In this document: positions 1-6,631 of the stretch, piece by piece
How positions within the stretch are numbered: position 1 is the first letter of the stretch
Layout of the letters: every line of letters begins with the position of its first letter
Source: Candidatus Nitrosopolaris rasttigaisensis
GTDB lineage: Archaea; Thermoproteota; Nitrososphaeria; Nitrososphaerales; Nitrososphaeraceae
Direction of reading: 5' to 3'
DNA: 11,473 nucleotides
NCBI GenBank assembly: GCA_933226995.1
Contig: CAKOFP010000225.1
Span: forward strand, 1 to 11,473
Program-made: the position numbers and the translations under genes
The notes under the pieces: model-generated
Databases searched by the model: none
What the model was told of the DNA's origin: nothing
Seen by the model: only the letters and a program-made list of their open reading frames with translations

Positions 1-483
1 ATTATTCCTAGTATGACAACCATGCATTTCCATGGACGTACTAGGCCTTTACCTAATACGGAAGTCTGCATGATGGATCATCCTTCTGTTTCGGTCAGTC
101 GGATATAGTATATATCGCAGAACATCCTATTATACTTTTAACAGGACATGGTCTCTTTGTTCGGTATTGGTGTTCAAGAGAATTTTCTTTGATCGCTGAA
201 ATTCATGCTCCAATTCATGATTAATAGCGTCTCACCAAAACTAGCTCATTTGCTGCCACGATTATACGTCAAAAACATTATTTCTAAGGCGTGTCCCAGT
301 TAGAGCCTTTGGGAGCAGAAAATGCAACCACCTAAGTAACTAGATAAGTCACACTTCGCCTTTGGCGTTACAGTTAGAATTCAAGCGATAGTAATAATTC
401 CTCAAAAATAGTATCGTTAACAAATATCGTTGTTTTTTGTGATACTCTATAAAGAGACTTCGAAAGGATATGTAGAGGTTTAG
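1..483. other. Gene-free left edge with one start-less open frame
   Basis: No convincing gene is visible in this stretch. One plus-strand frame is open at 57-224 (55 codons, no ATG, GTG or TTG start). Its translation contains plausible runs such as YIAEHPIILLTGHGLFVRYW, which could be the remnant of a gene, but a frame of this length is expected by chance in A+T-rich DNA. A short hairpin (CGCC-TTT-GGCG, 357-367) lies downstream of the minus-strand gene ending at 484, and the longer inverted repeat at 7-45 is listed separately. Confidence 0.4.
7..45. repeat. Nested inverted repeat at the left edge
   Basis: CCTAGTA (7-13) is the exact reverse complement of TACTAGG (39-45). Inside it, CCATG (20-24) pairs with CATGG (31-35). 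Together they form a two-tier stem with small internal loops and a 6-nt apical loop. Nothing in the sequence assigns it a role. It could be a hairpin of a gene lying to the left, a protein-binding site or a mobile-element end. Confidence 0.5.
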
Positions 484-696
484 CTACTCCACTCTTGCCG
501 TTTCTTTTTGTTCTGCGCGTACTCCTCTTAGCCAAGGATCCAAGAATATTTTGAACCAATACTCACCCACTTTTATTGCATTGTCACATGATCCTCGGTT
601 CACTTCGATCCATTTTGACATATAATTTTGCCAGAAAACCATCGGATTGATAAACGGATTGGATCCGTAACTTGTTTGTTCTCTCTCTGATGCCAT
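484..696 (-). CDS. Small phasin-like hypothetical protein (70 aa)
   Basis: The 70-residue product has no signal peptide or membrane helix. It begins with a polar stretch, then runs NPFINPMVFWQNYMSKWIEV, an aromatic-rich amphipathic segment, and ends around EYWFKIFLDPWLRG. This FWQNY...W...YWF..F..PW spacing recalls short phasin- or PhaE-like proteins that coat polyhydroxyalkanoate granules, and members of the Nitrososphaerales are known to carry PHA synthesis genes. That link is inference from pattern, not from a match. The start is the ATG at 696. The gene is divergent from the deacetylase at 867 and no PHA synthase is nearby. The overlapping frame at 374-559 looks like a shadow: it is lysine/arginine-rich and not protein-like. 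Confidence 0.6.
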   Translation of the reverse strand: MASEREQTSYGSNPFINPMVFWQNYMSKWIEVNRGSCDNAIKVGEYWFKIFLDPWLRGVRAEQKETARVE

Positions 697-827
697 GACC
701 TAATTTAGGTTATAATAGTAGTTAAAGTTAATGCCCTCCGTAAGCGCCGTCTAAATCATGTGTTTTACTCAACCTATTAGGAAAGGAATGTTTGGTTTAA
801 AATTATAGCCACATACACACAAAGACA

Positions 828-836
828 TATTTAGCC
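828..836 (+). promoter_or_regulatory. Possible TATA-like box of the deacetylase gene
   Basis: CATATTTAG is centred about 35 nt before the ATG at 867, which would give a short leader. A second A+T-rich run, TTTAAAATTATA (796-807), lies farther upstream and could serve instead. Both are judged by spacing and composition only. Confidence 0.25.
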
Positions 837-866
837 AACTGTACCTCAATCAGCCGCTGACTTTTA

Positions 867-1826
867 ATGGAATGTAATGAACGGAGAATTCAGGCTTTAT
901 TAGTATTTACTGTTGTTACACTATCAACCGTCACATCGACCGCATTTTTTTTACCCGCTATATCATATAGTAAGTTGTCCCCTACGCCATCTAGCAACAA
1001 TATTACTAATACCAAAGTAGTAATTCTATCTTTTGATGACAACAGGAAAGGCGATTTCACATATGCCAAACCAATTTTAGACAAATATGGCTTTAAGGCC
1101 ACTTTCTTCATAATTTGCGGCAAGACAACAGATAAAGGAGCTATGAATTGGCAAGAGATAGCTTCAATGCAAAGTGATGGAATGGATATAGAATCACACA
1201 CTATGGCACACAAACATCTAAATCATTTGTCAGCAAATGCATTGAATTTTGAAATAGCCGGACCAAAACAATGCCTCGCCAATCATGGCTATAATACAAC
1301 GAGCTTTGCATATCCTTATGATGAAGGAGCAGACAATGTTACTGTAGTAAACACAGTTGCCAAATATTATGATCTAGCAAGAACTGGTAGTGAGCCCCTT
1401 ATGTTCTTAAACTGCAATGGATTTAAGAACCATCCTCAGACAGACTGTAAAACATATTTACCTGATGGCAAGCTAACCTACGCAAATAGGTATGCTATCA
1501 GAAGTTTGTCTTTTGATAGATACGAAATAAAGGACTTATTTAACAATGCCTCCATATTTTCTGATTTTGGACAGATACTCAATAGCCAGAGTAATTACAA
1601 CAAAGGTAATGGAATAATAAGCTTGTCTGGATTAGGGAATAATGTAGGGGGAGCTGTTCCTCTAATTACATTTCATAATGTACGTCCTGTTAATAATGTA
1701 GCATATACTACTAATGTAGGCGTGTTTGCTGAATTAATGAAATATCTACATGATAACGGATATAAAGTATTGGACATGGCTAACTTAAAATATGATACAA
1801 AGAGGAACGTACTTCATATTACATGA
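867..1826 (+). CDS. Secreted polysaccharide deacetylase, NodB domain (319 aa)
   Basis: This is a metal-dependent carbohydrate esterase of family CE4, expected to remove acetyl groups from N-acetylated sugars outside the cell. An N-terminal hydrophobic segment (about residues 8-33) serves as signal peptide or membrane anchor. The NodB motifs are visible in order: LSFDDN (D57 likely catalytic base, D58 likely metal ligand), HTMAH (H111 and H115, metal ligands), FAYPYDEG at 147-154 (substrate groove), DLARTG near 169-174, and ITFHNV with H270 near the C-terminus. The motif-3 glycine usual after PY is D152, and the usual G after FDD is N59, a mild departure. Length is normal for archaeal secreted members. 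The substrate (cell-surface glycan or exopolysaccharide) cannot be told. It has no operon partner: the gene to the left is divergent. Confidence 0.9.
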   Translation: MECNERRIQALLVFTVVTLSTVTSTAFFLPAISYSKLSPTPSSNNITNTKVVILSFDDNRKGDFTYAKPILDKYGFKATFFIICGKTTDKGAMNWQEIASMQSDGMDIESHTMAHKHLNHLSANALNFEIAGPKQCLANHGYNTTSFAYPYDEGADNVTVVNTVAKYYDLARTGSEPLMFLNCNGFKNHPQTDCKTYLPDGKLTYANRYAIRSLSFDRYEIKDLFNNASIFSDFGQILNSQSNYNKGNGIISLSGLGNNVGGAVPLITFHNVRPVNNVAYTTNVGVFAELMKYLHDNGYKVLDMANLKYDTKRNVLHIT

Positions 1827-1883
1827 TACCTTCCCTTATACTTATCACTTAATCCTTATGTGATTTTCTATTCGGTCGTCCCG

Positions 1884-2000
1884 ATGCTATCAATCTTTGT
1901 TGGTTATAGTTGGGATTATCATGATACTCTTGCAGAGAAAAGGTATGTCGTAGAAAGTAGATTTTTGCCGGGCTTAAGTTCGGTTCGTTGTAGACGGTAA
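1884..2000 (+). CDS. Possible small ORF, unknown (38 aa)
   Basis: An ATG-started frame encodes a 38-residue polar peptide containing SWDYHDTLAEKRYVVESRF and ending in RCRR. It has no recognisable domain, clear ribosome binding site or TATA box at the right distance. Amino-acid composition looks protein-like, but a frame of this size can arise by chance. The rest of the 1827-2148 spacer shows nothing, apart from an A+T-rich AATAAATTTATT at about 2085-2096 that might be the TATA element of the next gene. Confidence 0.2.
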   Translation: MLSIFVGYSWDYHDTLAEKRYVVESRFLPGLSSVRCRR

Positions 2001-2148
2001 GTTAAGGTCATATGCAATTAGACCTGTCCGTATACTGTTGCCGCCTACCCTCCCACTCTCCGTAACTAGCTCCAATTCTTTTAACAATAAATTTATTTCC
2101 TACACTCCTGTATGGTTTGCAAGAATCTATGTGAGGCTCTATTCCAAA

Positions 2149-2481
2149 ATGGTTTTTGGTAGAAGCCATTATGAAGGTGGTAAGAAATACTGTAGAAGGT
2201 GTGAGGATTATTATTACCAAAATGGTATGTTCTGTGCTTGTTGCGGCATGGCATTGAGAGTGTCACCAACTAATCAAAGGGATAAAGAAAGGCTTAGGCA
2301 ATTACAACTAAAAAGAGAAAAAGAGCAAGATAAAATAATCAGGATTATAAAAGGAACAAAGAAGTACCCAGCCAATCAAGGCAAAGTCAAAATAAAATAC
2401 CTCACAACTATAGGTCAAATTCTAGCAATTATTCATGATGGAATCTCTGCATCAGCTGGTTTACATCGATGGTTATCTTAA
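2149..2481 (+). CDS. Small paired-CxxC zinc protein (110 aa)
   Basis: From the ATG at 2149 the product begins MVFGRSHYEGGKKYCRRCE. It carries two Cys knuckles, C15-x2-C18 and C29-x2-C32 (FCACCG), a compact zinc-ribbon arrangement. A Lys/Arg/Glu-rich helical stretch (about 45-70) and a weakly hydrophobic C-terminus follow. Short proteins with N-terminal SHYEGG and CRRCE are, from memory, widespread and multicopy in Nitrososphaerales; their function is unknown, and nucleic-acid or protein binding is a guess. The frame is open back to a TTG at 2038, with an in-frame GTG at 2131. I prefer 2149 because the family usually starts there. However, the decayed copy at 3981 preserves the upstream RLY-x-K codons, so the GTG or an even earlier start remains possible. 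Confidence 0.75.
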   Translation: MVFGRSHYEGGKKYCRRCEDYYYQNGMFCACCGMALRVSPTNQRDKERLRQLQLKREKEQDKIIRIIKGTKKYPANQGKVKIKYLTTIGQILAIIHDGISASAGLHRWLS

Positions 2482-2482
2482 A

Positions 2483-2531
2483 ACTTGTCAACAAGTCTTT
2501 ACATCCCAGCAATCTCTTTGGGAGATTTGCT
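2483..2531 (+). terminator. Two adjacent hairpins after the zinc-protein gene
   Basis: Right after the stop codon, ACTTG (2483-2487) pairs with CAAGT (2492-2496) across a TCAA tetraloop and is followed by TCTTT. A second, longer hairpin pairs AGCAATCTC (2508-2516) with GAGATTTGCT (2522-2531), with one bulged T. No long T-tract follows, so a terminator role is weakly supported; they could be RNA-end stabilising hairpins. Confidence 0.25.
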
Positions 2532-2642
2532 ATCGATAAGAGAATGATTGTCGGACCTGTGGGCTATTTCAGCTGCTTATCTCTCAACTCTATAATCAAC
2601 CCTACCGGAGTAGATGCTGGGAATAGCAGAGTAGATAGTTAA
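2499..2642 (-). pseudogene. Possible minus-strand gene remnant with one in-frame stop
   Basis: Read on the minus strand, one frame is open from 2642 to a TAA at 2499-2501, interrupted by a single TAA at 2577-2579. The two halves read as IYSAIPSIYSGRVDYRVER and AAEIAHRSDNHSLIDSKSPK, which look like continuous, well-composed protein. No start codon is present, so it would be the 3' end of a decayed gene convergent with the zinc-protein gene. I cannot name the family. Chance cannot be excluded at this length. Confidence 0.25.
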
Positions 2643-2646
2643 CTAA

Positions 2647-2846
2647 TCTCTTCTTTTTTATTGCTTATTGCCTAGTGGTTACTTTTACGATCCCGAAAGT
2701 GAGATAGAGCGCTACAAACAAGAACGTACGAAAATTCATTTCATAGTAATTCCGATAGCGTAAGAACGAGAAAATTAATTGAAAATGAGCGTTATAATTA
2801 TAAACGAGTCAGATTAGTAGTGTTGTTGTTGAGCATTATAAGATAA
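2647..2846 (+). other. Two overlapping open frames, possible gene remnant
   Basis: Two plus-strand frames are open in succession. Frame one (2647-2763) contains GYFYDPESEIERYKQERTKI and frame two (2703-2846) contains SVRTRKLIENERYNYKRVRL. Both are rich in charged residues and neither has a start codon. A gene with a frameshift would look like this, but no family is recognised and each frame alone is within chance length. Confidence 0.2.
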
Positions 2847-3230
2847 AAATCCTCTAGAAAGCAAATCATTTAGCAGACATTCCTTAGTTCAGGTCTTTTT
2901 TACATGATTCTTGTTCTCATTTTTTATCATTTTATTGATGGAAGCATTGGAATATTTTGCTAGAAATGATTTCAAAAACCTGAACCCACTGTATTATGTA
3001 ATACGTAATACCTCAATCCTTTCAGTATTGTTCATATCCCCAATGGGAGTTGTAAGAGTGACATGGCCGTCTATTTCTTTATCGGTTACTCAGTTACGGG
3101 ACTCCCTTTAATAGAGTAAGACTATTTCTCACTTGTAGAATTCTTCCGTGCTAAAATGACAATGGGATGACGAACACTGGAAGCAATATGATGCGGATTG
3201 ACCGAGTTAAGTGACAAATATGAGTTCGTA
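2847..3230. other. Spacer with only weak open frames
   Basis: A plus-strand frame opens at 2911 (TTG; first ATG 2938) and ends at 3111, giving 57-66 residues with a hydrophobic start. On the minus strand the overlapping 2994-3089 reads EIDGHVTLTTPIGDMNNTER, which looks more like a soluble protein fragment but has no start codon. Neither has a domain, so I do not call a gene. Confidence 0.3.
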
Positions 3231-3258
3231 GATCCATGTATTCTGATCCATGTATTCT
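3231..3258. repeat. Perfect 14-bp tandem duplication
   Basis: GATCCATGTATTCT occurs twice head to tail at 3231-3244 and 3245-3258 with no mismatch, then GA. It lies about 120 bp upstream of the membrane-protein gene at 3379. It looks like a recent slippage or duplication event rather than a maintained site. Confidence 0.85.
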
Positions 3259-3332
3259 GAGATCACAACAAACATGATTACCATCTAGAGTTAATTTTGT
3301 TTAATCACTAATGTAAGAAGTTCATCTAACCG

Positions 3333-3340
3333 TATTATAT
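3333..3340 (+). promoter_or_regulatory. TATA-like box of the membrane-protein gene
   Basis: TATTATAT is centred about 42 nt before the ATG at 3379. With the archaeal TATA-to-start distance near 25-27 nt, transcription would begin about 15 nt upstream of the codon. No Shine-Dalgarno motif is visible in that leader. Confidence 0.35.
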
Positions 3341-3378
3341 TCCAAGTAAATGCAACTATTGCCGTAATAAATCACATC

Positions 3379-3888
3379 ATGCAAAAGCATAGACCTTTAG
3401 GCGTTACAATAATAGCCATTCTAACGATAATTGGAGGTATCATTCTCCTCTTAGGTGCTGTGTCCTTGATCGCGGTAGGGACTTTAATCTCAGTTGCTCC
3501 ACATACAACTAATACAGCAGCTAATAATTCTCATGGTCTAACGCAATTCTTTGGTGTTATTTCAGCAGCTATAGGCAGTGTATTGTTGGTAATCGGTATA
3601 GGTTACCTTGCAATGTTTTACGGGTTACTAAAAGGAAAAGGGTGGGCATGGACTATAACATTAATACTGCTTTTCATAGGAATTGCAATTCAAATAATTT
3701 CAACTACCTCCAGTACTGTGTTTAATGCGTCTCCTATTAGCGGTAACAGCAATAACGTCAATACACTTATTTCAGGAATCATTGGTGGTATAGTAGGGAT
3801 AGCAATCAATGTAGTAATAGTATATTATCTATACAGACCAAATGTTAAAGCGTATTTCGGTAAAGCGCATCCATCAGCAATAAAATAA
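3379..3888 (+). CDS. Four-helix integral membrane protein (169 aa)
   Basis: The product has four predicted transmembrane segments at about residues 8-38, 57-84, 89-110 and 130-152. A Thr/Asn/His-rich loop at 39-56 and an Asn/Ser-rich loop at 111-128 separate pairs 1-2 and 3-4. It opens with a short basic segment followed by RPLGVTIIAIL and ends with YYLYRPNVKAYFGK. The GKGWAW turn between helices 2 and 3 and the YLYRPxVKAYF tail are, from memory, signatures of a small membrane family common in soil thaumarchaea with no assigned function. No catalytic or transport residues stand out. It is monocistronic by spacing: nothing lies within 200 bp on the same strand. Confidence 0.85.
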   Translation: MQKHRPLGVTIIAILTIIGGIILLLGAVSLIAVGTLISVAPHTTNTAANNSHGLTQFFGVISAAIGSVLLVIGIGYLAMFYGLLKGKGWAWTITLILLFIGIAIQIISTTSSTVFNASPISGNSNNVNTLISGIIGGIVGIAINVVIVYYLYRPNVKAYFGKAHPSAIK

Positions 3889-3980
3889 GGGCCTTCTCTT
3901 TAGCTAAGGGATGCGTGACACTCTTCTAGTTTGTTTGCGTGAGGCTGCAAAGGCATTGATATAGTGTTCCCCCTAGAATG

Positions 3981-4081
3981 CGAGGTTTGTCGTAACTTAT
4001 GTGAAAGACTATATCCCAAAATTATTGTTGGTGAGTCACTATGAAGGTGGTAGAGTGATAGACGAAGCATTTTGTAAGTAA
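3981..4081 (+). pseudogene. Decayed second copy of the paired-CxxC zinc-protein gene
   Basis: Positions 3981-4050 align without net gaps to 2111-2180 of the zinc-protein locus. Shared blocks include GGTTTG, TATGTGA, CTAT, CACTATGAAGGTGG (CATTATGAAGGTGG in the intact copy) and TAGTCAC-like spacing. Conceptual translation gives RLYPKIIVGES, then, after a frameshift, HYEGGRVIDEAFCK and a stop at 4079-4081. The original ATG position is ATT and the zinc knuckles are gone. Similarity begins about 38 nt before the ATG of the intact copy, so the leader or a longer N-terminus was duplicated too. I am confident of the relationship, less so of whether it is a local duplicate or an old dispersed paralogue. 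Confidence 0.6.
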
Positions 4082-4082
4082 G

Positions 4083-4103
4083 AATACTAAGCCGGTCAGT
4101 ATT
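4083..4103. repeat. Short inverted repeat
   Basis: AATACT (4083-4088) and AGTATT (4098-4103) flank a 9-nt loop just after the zinc-protein remnant. It may be the old terminator hairpin of that gene. The rest of 4104-4242 shows no gene; TTTAGATAAAC at 4202-4212 is a candidate TATA-like element for the next gene. Confidence 0.35.
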
Positions 4104-4242
4104 ATTCTAAAATACATTTAGTGGGCTTCATTTTCTAAGCTTCTATTAATATTACACCGCATTTGATTTCATTTAGAAGATCATGTGACGTCGACCGACT
4201 GTTTAGATAAACATGTAAATAGAAAGGTGTGCCATTGACTCT

Positions 4243-4629
4243 ATGTTCAAAGACTCAAAAGCATTTTCCAGTTTTTCGGTAGACGACATACAAAAAGCGA
4301 AGAAGTTCTACGGCCAGACACTAGGGCTGGAAGTTTCCGAATCGTACGGCGGAAGGCTATTAGAGATCCATATCGCTGGCGGGAGGTACATCTTGATATA
4401 TCCTAAGGCTAATCATACTCCAGCAACGTTTACCATTCTTAATTTTCCTGTAGACAACCTAGAACATGCTATGGACGACCTTACCAAGCTTGGTGTGCGT
4501 TTCGAGATCTACAATGAAGGCGACCTCAAGACAGACGAAAAGGGTATTTCTCTTAGCGGCGATGGTCCGAAAGTCGCATGGTTTAAAGACCCAGCCGGCA
4601 ATGTGTTGTCTGTGCTTGAAGGAGAATAA
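4243..4629 (+). CDS. VOC-superfamily (glyoxalase/dioxygenase fold) protein (128 aa)
   Basis: This is a single vicinal-oxygen-chelate unit with two beta-alpha-beta-beta-beta modules. Module one (about 6-58) has FSVDDIQKAKKFYGQTLGLEV, the usual strand-helix start, and LLEIHIAGG with E41 as a possible metal ligand. Module two (about 62-126) has NFPVDNLEHAMDDLTKLGVRF and ends VAWFKDPAGNVLSVLEG, the classic DPxGN turn. Members bind a metal and act on small molecules or confer resistance, but substrate cannot be inferred. The gene looks visibly richer in G+C than its neighbours (cgg, gcc, ggc codons) and close relatives are common in bacteria, so acquisition by transfer is plausible. No partner gene is adjacent. 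Confidence 0.88.
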   Translation: MFKDSKAFSSFSVDDIQKAKKFYGQTLGLEVSESYGGRLLEIHIAGGRYILIYPKANHTPATFTILNFPVDNLEHAMDDLTKLGVRFEIYNEGDLKTDEKGISLSGDGPKVAWFKDPAGNVLSVLEGE

Positions 4630-4734
4630 ACGAAAGAACAGAGTTACTTACCTTCATTATCGATAGCAGTCCTTAACGACGTAATTAATTTATCAAACCT
4701 TCATCATGTTGATTCCATACATGTGCAAACTGCC

Positions 4735-4884
4735 CTACAAAGCTTCTAGTGGAATCCTCATCTGGACTACGCCATCACTTTGAATACTTCCTTTTCGTTG
4801 AATTACCGTATAAACTGTATCCAGATTTGCTGGGATTTGCCAAATGGCTGATGTCCTAATTAGATATATGTATGTAGATACTGG
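4735..4884 (-). pseudogene. Possible remnant of a winged-helix regulator gene
   Basis: On the minus strand a start-less frame runs to a TAG at 4735-4737 and contains AIWQIPANLDTVYTVIQRKG followed by SIQSDGVVQMRIPLEAL. This resembles the first two helices and start of the recognition helix of archaeal MarR-like winged-helix regulators (pattern IP..L..VY.V...G....D.VV....IPL..L). It stops before the recognition helix ends. An ATG in another frame (4887-4885) would need a frameshift to reach it. A plus-strand frame over the same bases (ending 4858) is also open, so strand choice is a judgement. Confidence 0.3.
4861..4872 (+). promoter_or_regulatory. TATA-like element before the TTG-start gene
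   Basis: TAGATATATGTA lies about 33 nt before the TTG at 4900, a distance that fits a short-leader archaeal transcript. It supports the TTG as a real start in the absence of any ATG in frame. Confidence 0.3.
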
Positions 4885-4899
4885 TCATTAGATCACAAT

Positions 4900-5298
4900 T
4901 TGTTCTTTGATAGTATATCAGAAAAATTGTTTAATGAAATACCTGAATCATCATCTGCCAGATCTAAGGTATTCTTAAATATTGAACGATTTGAAATTGG
5001 ACAAAGTTATGTTACCGCCAAAGTACAAAATCGATACGGCGACAAGGCTAATATTAACACACAAGGCGGCCGGCCTGGAATAGAACTACAAGAAAGTCTT
5101 TTTAAAGTCAAAAATCATGAGAAAGGAGATCGTCTGAATTATGCATATCTATTAACAAAACTGATACAAACCCATAAGATACTTGTAAGGAAATTGCCGG
5201 TTATTGGCATTAAAGATTGGTTATTAATTTATGATGATACATTACTGGAACTCGCAGTTAAGGACGCCTATGATGAATTGGAAATCGTTGTAATTTAA
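4900..5298 (+). CDS. Unrecognised soluble protein, TTG start (132 aa)
   Basis: I do not recognise a family. The frame is uninterrupted for 132 codons with balanced composition, which argues for a real gene. The product is soluble and mixed alpha/beta. An N-terminal helix (SISEKLFNEIP) is followed by beta-like FLNIERFEIGQSYVTAKVQN, then a glycine-rich turn NTQGGRPGIELQ around 56-65, a helix near 82-95 and an acidic C-terminal helix DAYDELEIVVI. There is no Cys and no internal Met. The only start is TTG; upstream, the frame is open for 12 more codons to a TAG at 4861 with no ATG or GTG. Either TTG is used or the gene has lost its 5' end. The next frame (5308-5670) lies 9 bp downstream. Confidence 0.6.
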   Translation: MFFDSISEKLFNEIPESSSARSKVFLNIERFEIGQSYVTAKVQNRYGDKANINTQGGRPGIELQESLFKVKNHEKGDRLNYAYLLTKLIQTHKILVRKLPVIGIKDWLLIYDDTLLELAVKDAYDELEIVVI

Positions 5299-5307
5299 TT
5301 TTCTGAA

Positions 5308-5670
5308 TAGTTGTTTTCCTTTCAATTATTCAAAAAACAGATCAGATTGATGTTAGATATGATGATTCTGAAGTATCTTGTCGTGTCGGCCACTTGACTT
5401 ATAGTCCGCATGTAGGCAATGTTAATCGGTCAAGGGCTACCTGTCCATTTTTTAAATCAGTCTTCAATGTCATTGATGTTCGTGATTAAATGCTCCTCCA
5501 GACATAAAATGTACGTGAAGATGATCCTTACTAAGGATGAGAAGAAATCTTGTCATCGGATCGATGTCTATTTTCTGTTATGCTGGCATTCAATAATATC
5601 TTTGCCTTATTCAAAGGTGAAGGAACTGGAGCTGTTCGTCAAAAATAACATATGCTTCATACTGTGGTAG
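5308..5670 (+). pseudogene. Probable frameshifted gene remnant
   Basis: Three short frames follow one another in the same direction and each looks protein-like only over its own part. First, 5308-5488 contains DVRYDDSEVSCRVGHLTYSP and RATCPFFKSVFNVIDVRD. Then comes the middle of the 5419-5670 frame, with SRHKMYVKMILTKDEKK. Finally a third frame ends near 5648 with LAFNNIFALFKGEGTGAVRQ. The 83-codon ATG frame at 5419-5670 taken alone has poor composition. The simplest reading is a decayed gene, possibly once a Cys-bearing soluble protein; I cannot name it. Confidence 0.35.
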
Positions 5671-5740
5671 TGCCTAGATTGGAGTTATACATTTATTGAC
5701 TTAGACGCTTTTTTTCAACAGCCTTTATTATTCTATTACA

Positions 5741-6274
5741 ATGAAAAGTACAAATAAAGAATTTAACTATGTGCTTATAGATATTTTAGAGATAAATAAA
5801 ATGAGCATAAGAAAACAGAATTTTTTCCACAGGTACAGGAAGGTAATACTCTTCAACAAGAACTTAATTCTATCTGGAATTATTTCATTTCTCGCTGGAG
5901 CTCTTACCACGCAGATTTATGCAATATTTGATAATAATAATCTCTCTAATGCTCTGATTACATTACTAATAGGATACTGTGTTTATATTCCACTTTTCGC
6001 TTTTCTTTTTTATAGAGATAACAAGTCAAGGTATGTAGATCCATTAACAGGAAAGAAAAATTCCAAGAACATAAAAGAAGACACAAAGAAATTATTTGGA
6101 ACTTTTTCAGTTTCTGAAATCATCTTCATAGTAACAAAGTTATATATTCATTATTCCCTTCTACAATCATCTGTTCAACCATATCAGGCTCTCACATTAG
6201 CAGAATTAACAGCTTGGGGAGTATTTCTTATTTCAATAAACACTGGTATCAAACTTGTAAAGCTGTTCAAATGA
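5741..6274 (+). CDS. Four-helix membrane protein, GtrA-like topology (177 or 157 aa)
   Basis: Four hydrophobic segments are visible at about residues 42-63, 71-91, 119-141 and 150-173. A basic, polar loop (YRDNKSRYVDPLTGKKNSKN, then IKEDTKKLF) lies between the second and third. The N-terminal 40 residues are basic and cytoplasmic by the positive-inside rule. The arrangement of two helical pairs and a short chain recalls GtrA-like flippase-associated proteins, but no diagnostic residue is present, so this is only topology. The longest start is 5741. The ATG at 5801 (Met21) is equally good because TTATAG (5775-5780) sits about 23 nt before it, as expected for a leaderless archaeal transcript. 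Function unknown. Confidence 0.8.
   Translation: MKSTNKEFNYVLIDILEINKMSIRKQNFFHRYRKVILFNKNLILSGIISFLAGALTTQIYAIFDNNNLSNALITLLIGYCVYIPLFAFLFYRDNKSRYVDPLTGKKNSKNIKEDTKKLFGTFSVSEIIFIVTKLYIHYSLLQSSVQPYQALTLAELTAWGVFLISINTGIKLVKLFK
5775..5780 (+). promoter_or_regulatory. TATA-like box favouring the internal start at 5801
   Basis: TTATAG followed by ATATTTTAG lies about 23 nt before the second ATG (5801). It falls inside the longer reading frame, so if used it makes the first 20 codons untranslated upstream DNA. Confidence 0.3.
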
Positions 6275-6368
6275 TAGACTGAAGAGCATCTACATCAACC
6301 ATACGTATTATAGAAATCGAATCGTCTCGATATAAATCGCTTTGCAAGAAACGCATTTGCTGTTGTTA

Positions 6369-6485
6369 TTAGTATAATCTCATAGCGTTGATTAAATCAT
6401 TATCTTGTCCTATATCAAATAATTCATTGGCAAGCTCACGAACTATCATCTGAATGATGACTATATTACTCCTGACAAGAAACAT
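6369..6485 (-). CDS. Possible small protein downstream of tfb (38 aa)
   Basis: A minus-strand ATG frame starting at 6485 encodes a 38-residue peptide. A hydrophobic start (MFLVRSNIVIIQ) is followed by MIVRELANELFDIGQDNDLI, an amphipathic acidic helix. An internal ATG at 6449 would give 26 residues. It lies about 150 bp beyond the tfb stop in the same direction, so it might be a separate small gene or the tail of a decayed one. No family is recognised. The other strand of 6275-6631 shows nothing. Confidence 0.35.
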   Translation of the reverse strand: MFLVRSNIVIIQMIVRELANELFDIGQDNDLINAMRLY

Positions 6486-6500
6486 TAAGTTAAACGAAAT

Positions 6501-6515
6501 TAATCTAATCTAATC
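6501..6515. repeat. Short tandem repeat (TAATC)x3
   Basis: TAATC is repeated three times without mismatch in the spacer downstream of tfb, just upstream of the possible small minus-strand ORF. It is a simple-sequence tract with no evident role. Confidence 0.8.
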
Positions 6516-6631
6516 AGCTCGTATATTATGATAAGAACTTGATTCCTTTTTATGTAAGATAAAATTGTTGCTGGTTAAAATTGGATGATCTTAATTTTGT
6601 CTTATATCGATAGTTTTCATTACGAATCAAG

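Noticed and set aside
374..559. 61-codon minus-strand frame
   Set aside because: It overlaps the better-composed 484-696 gene on the same strand in another frame and is dominated by Arg/Lys/Ser without a domain.
890..1213. 107-codon minus-strand frame
   Set aside because: Lies fully inside the deacetylase gene, whose motifs are unmistakable; it is a shadow frame.
2008..2220. 70-codon minus-strand frame
   Set aside because: Overlaps the zinc-protein gene antisense and has no domain or promoter.
4466..4666. 66-codon plus-strand frame
   Set aside because: Out-of-frame shadow of the VOC gene.
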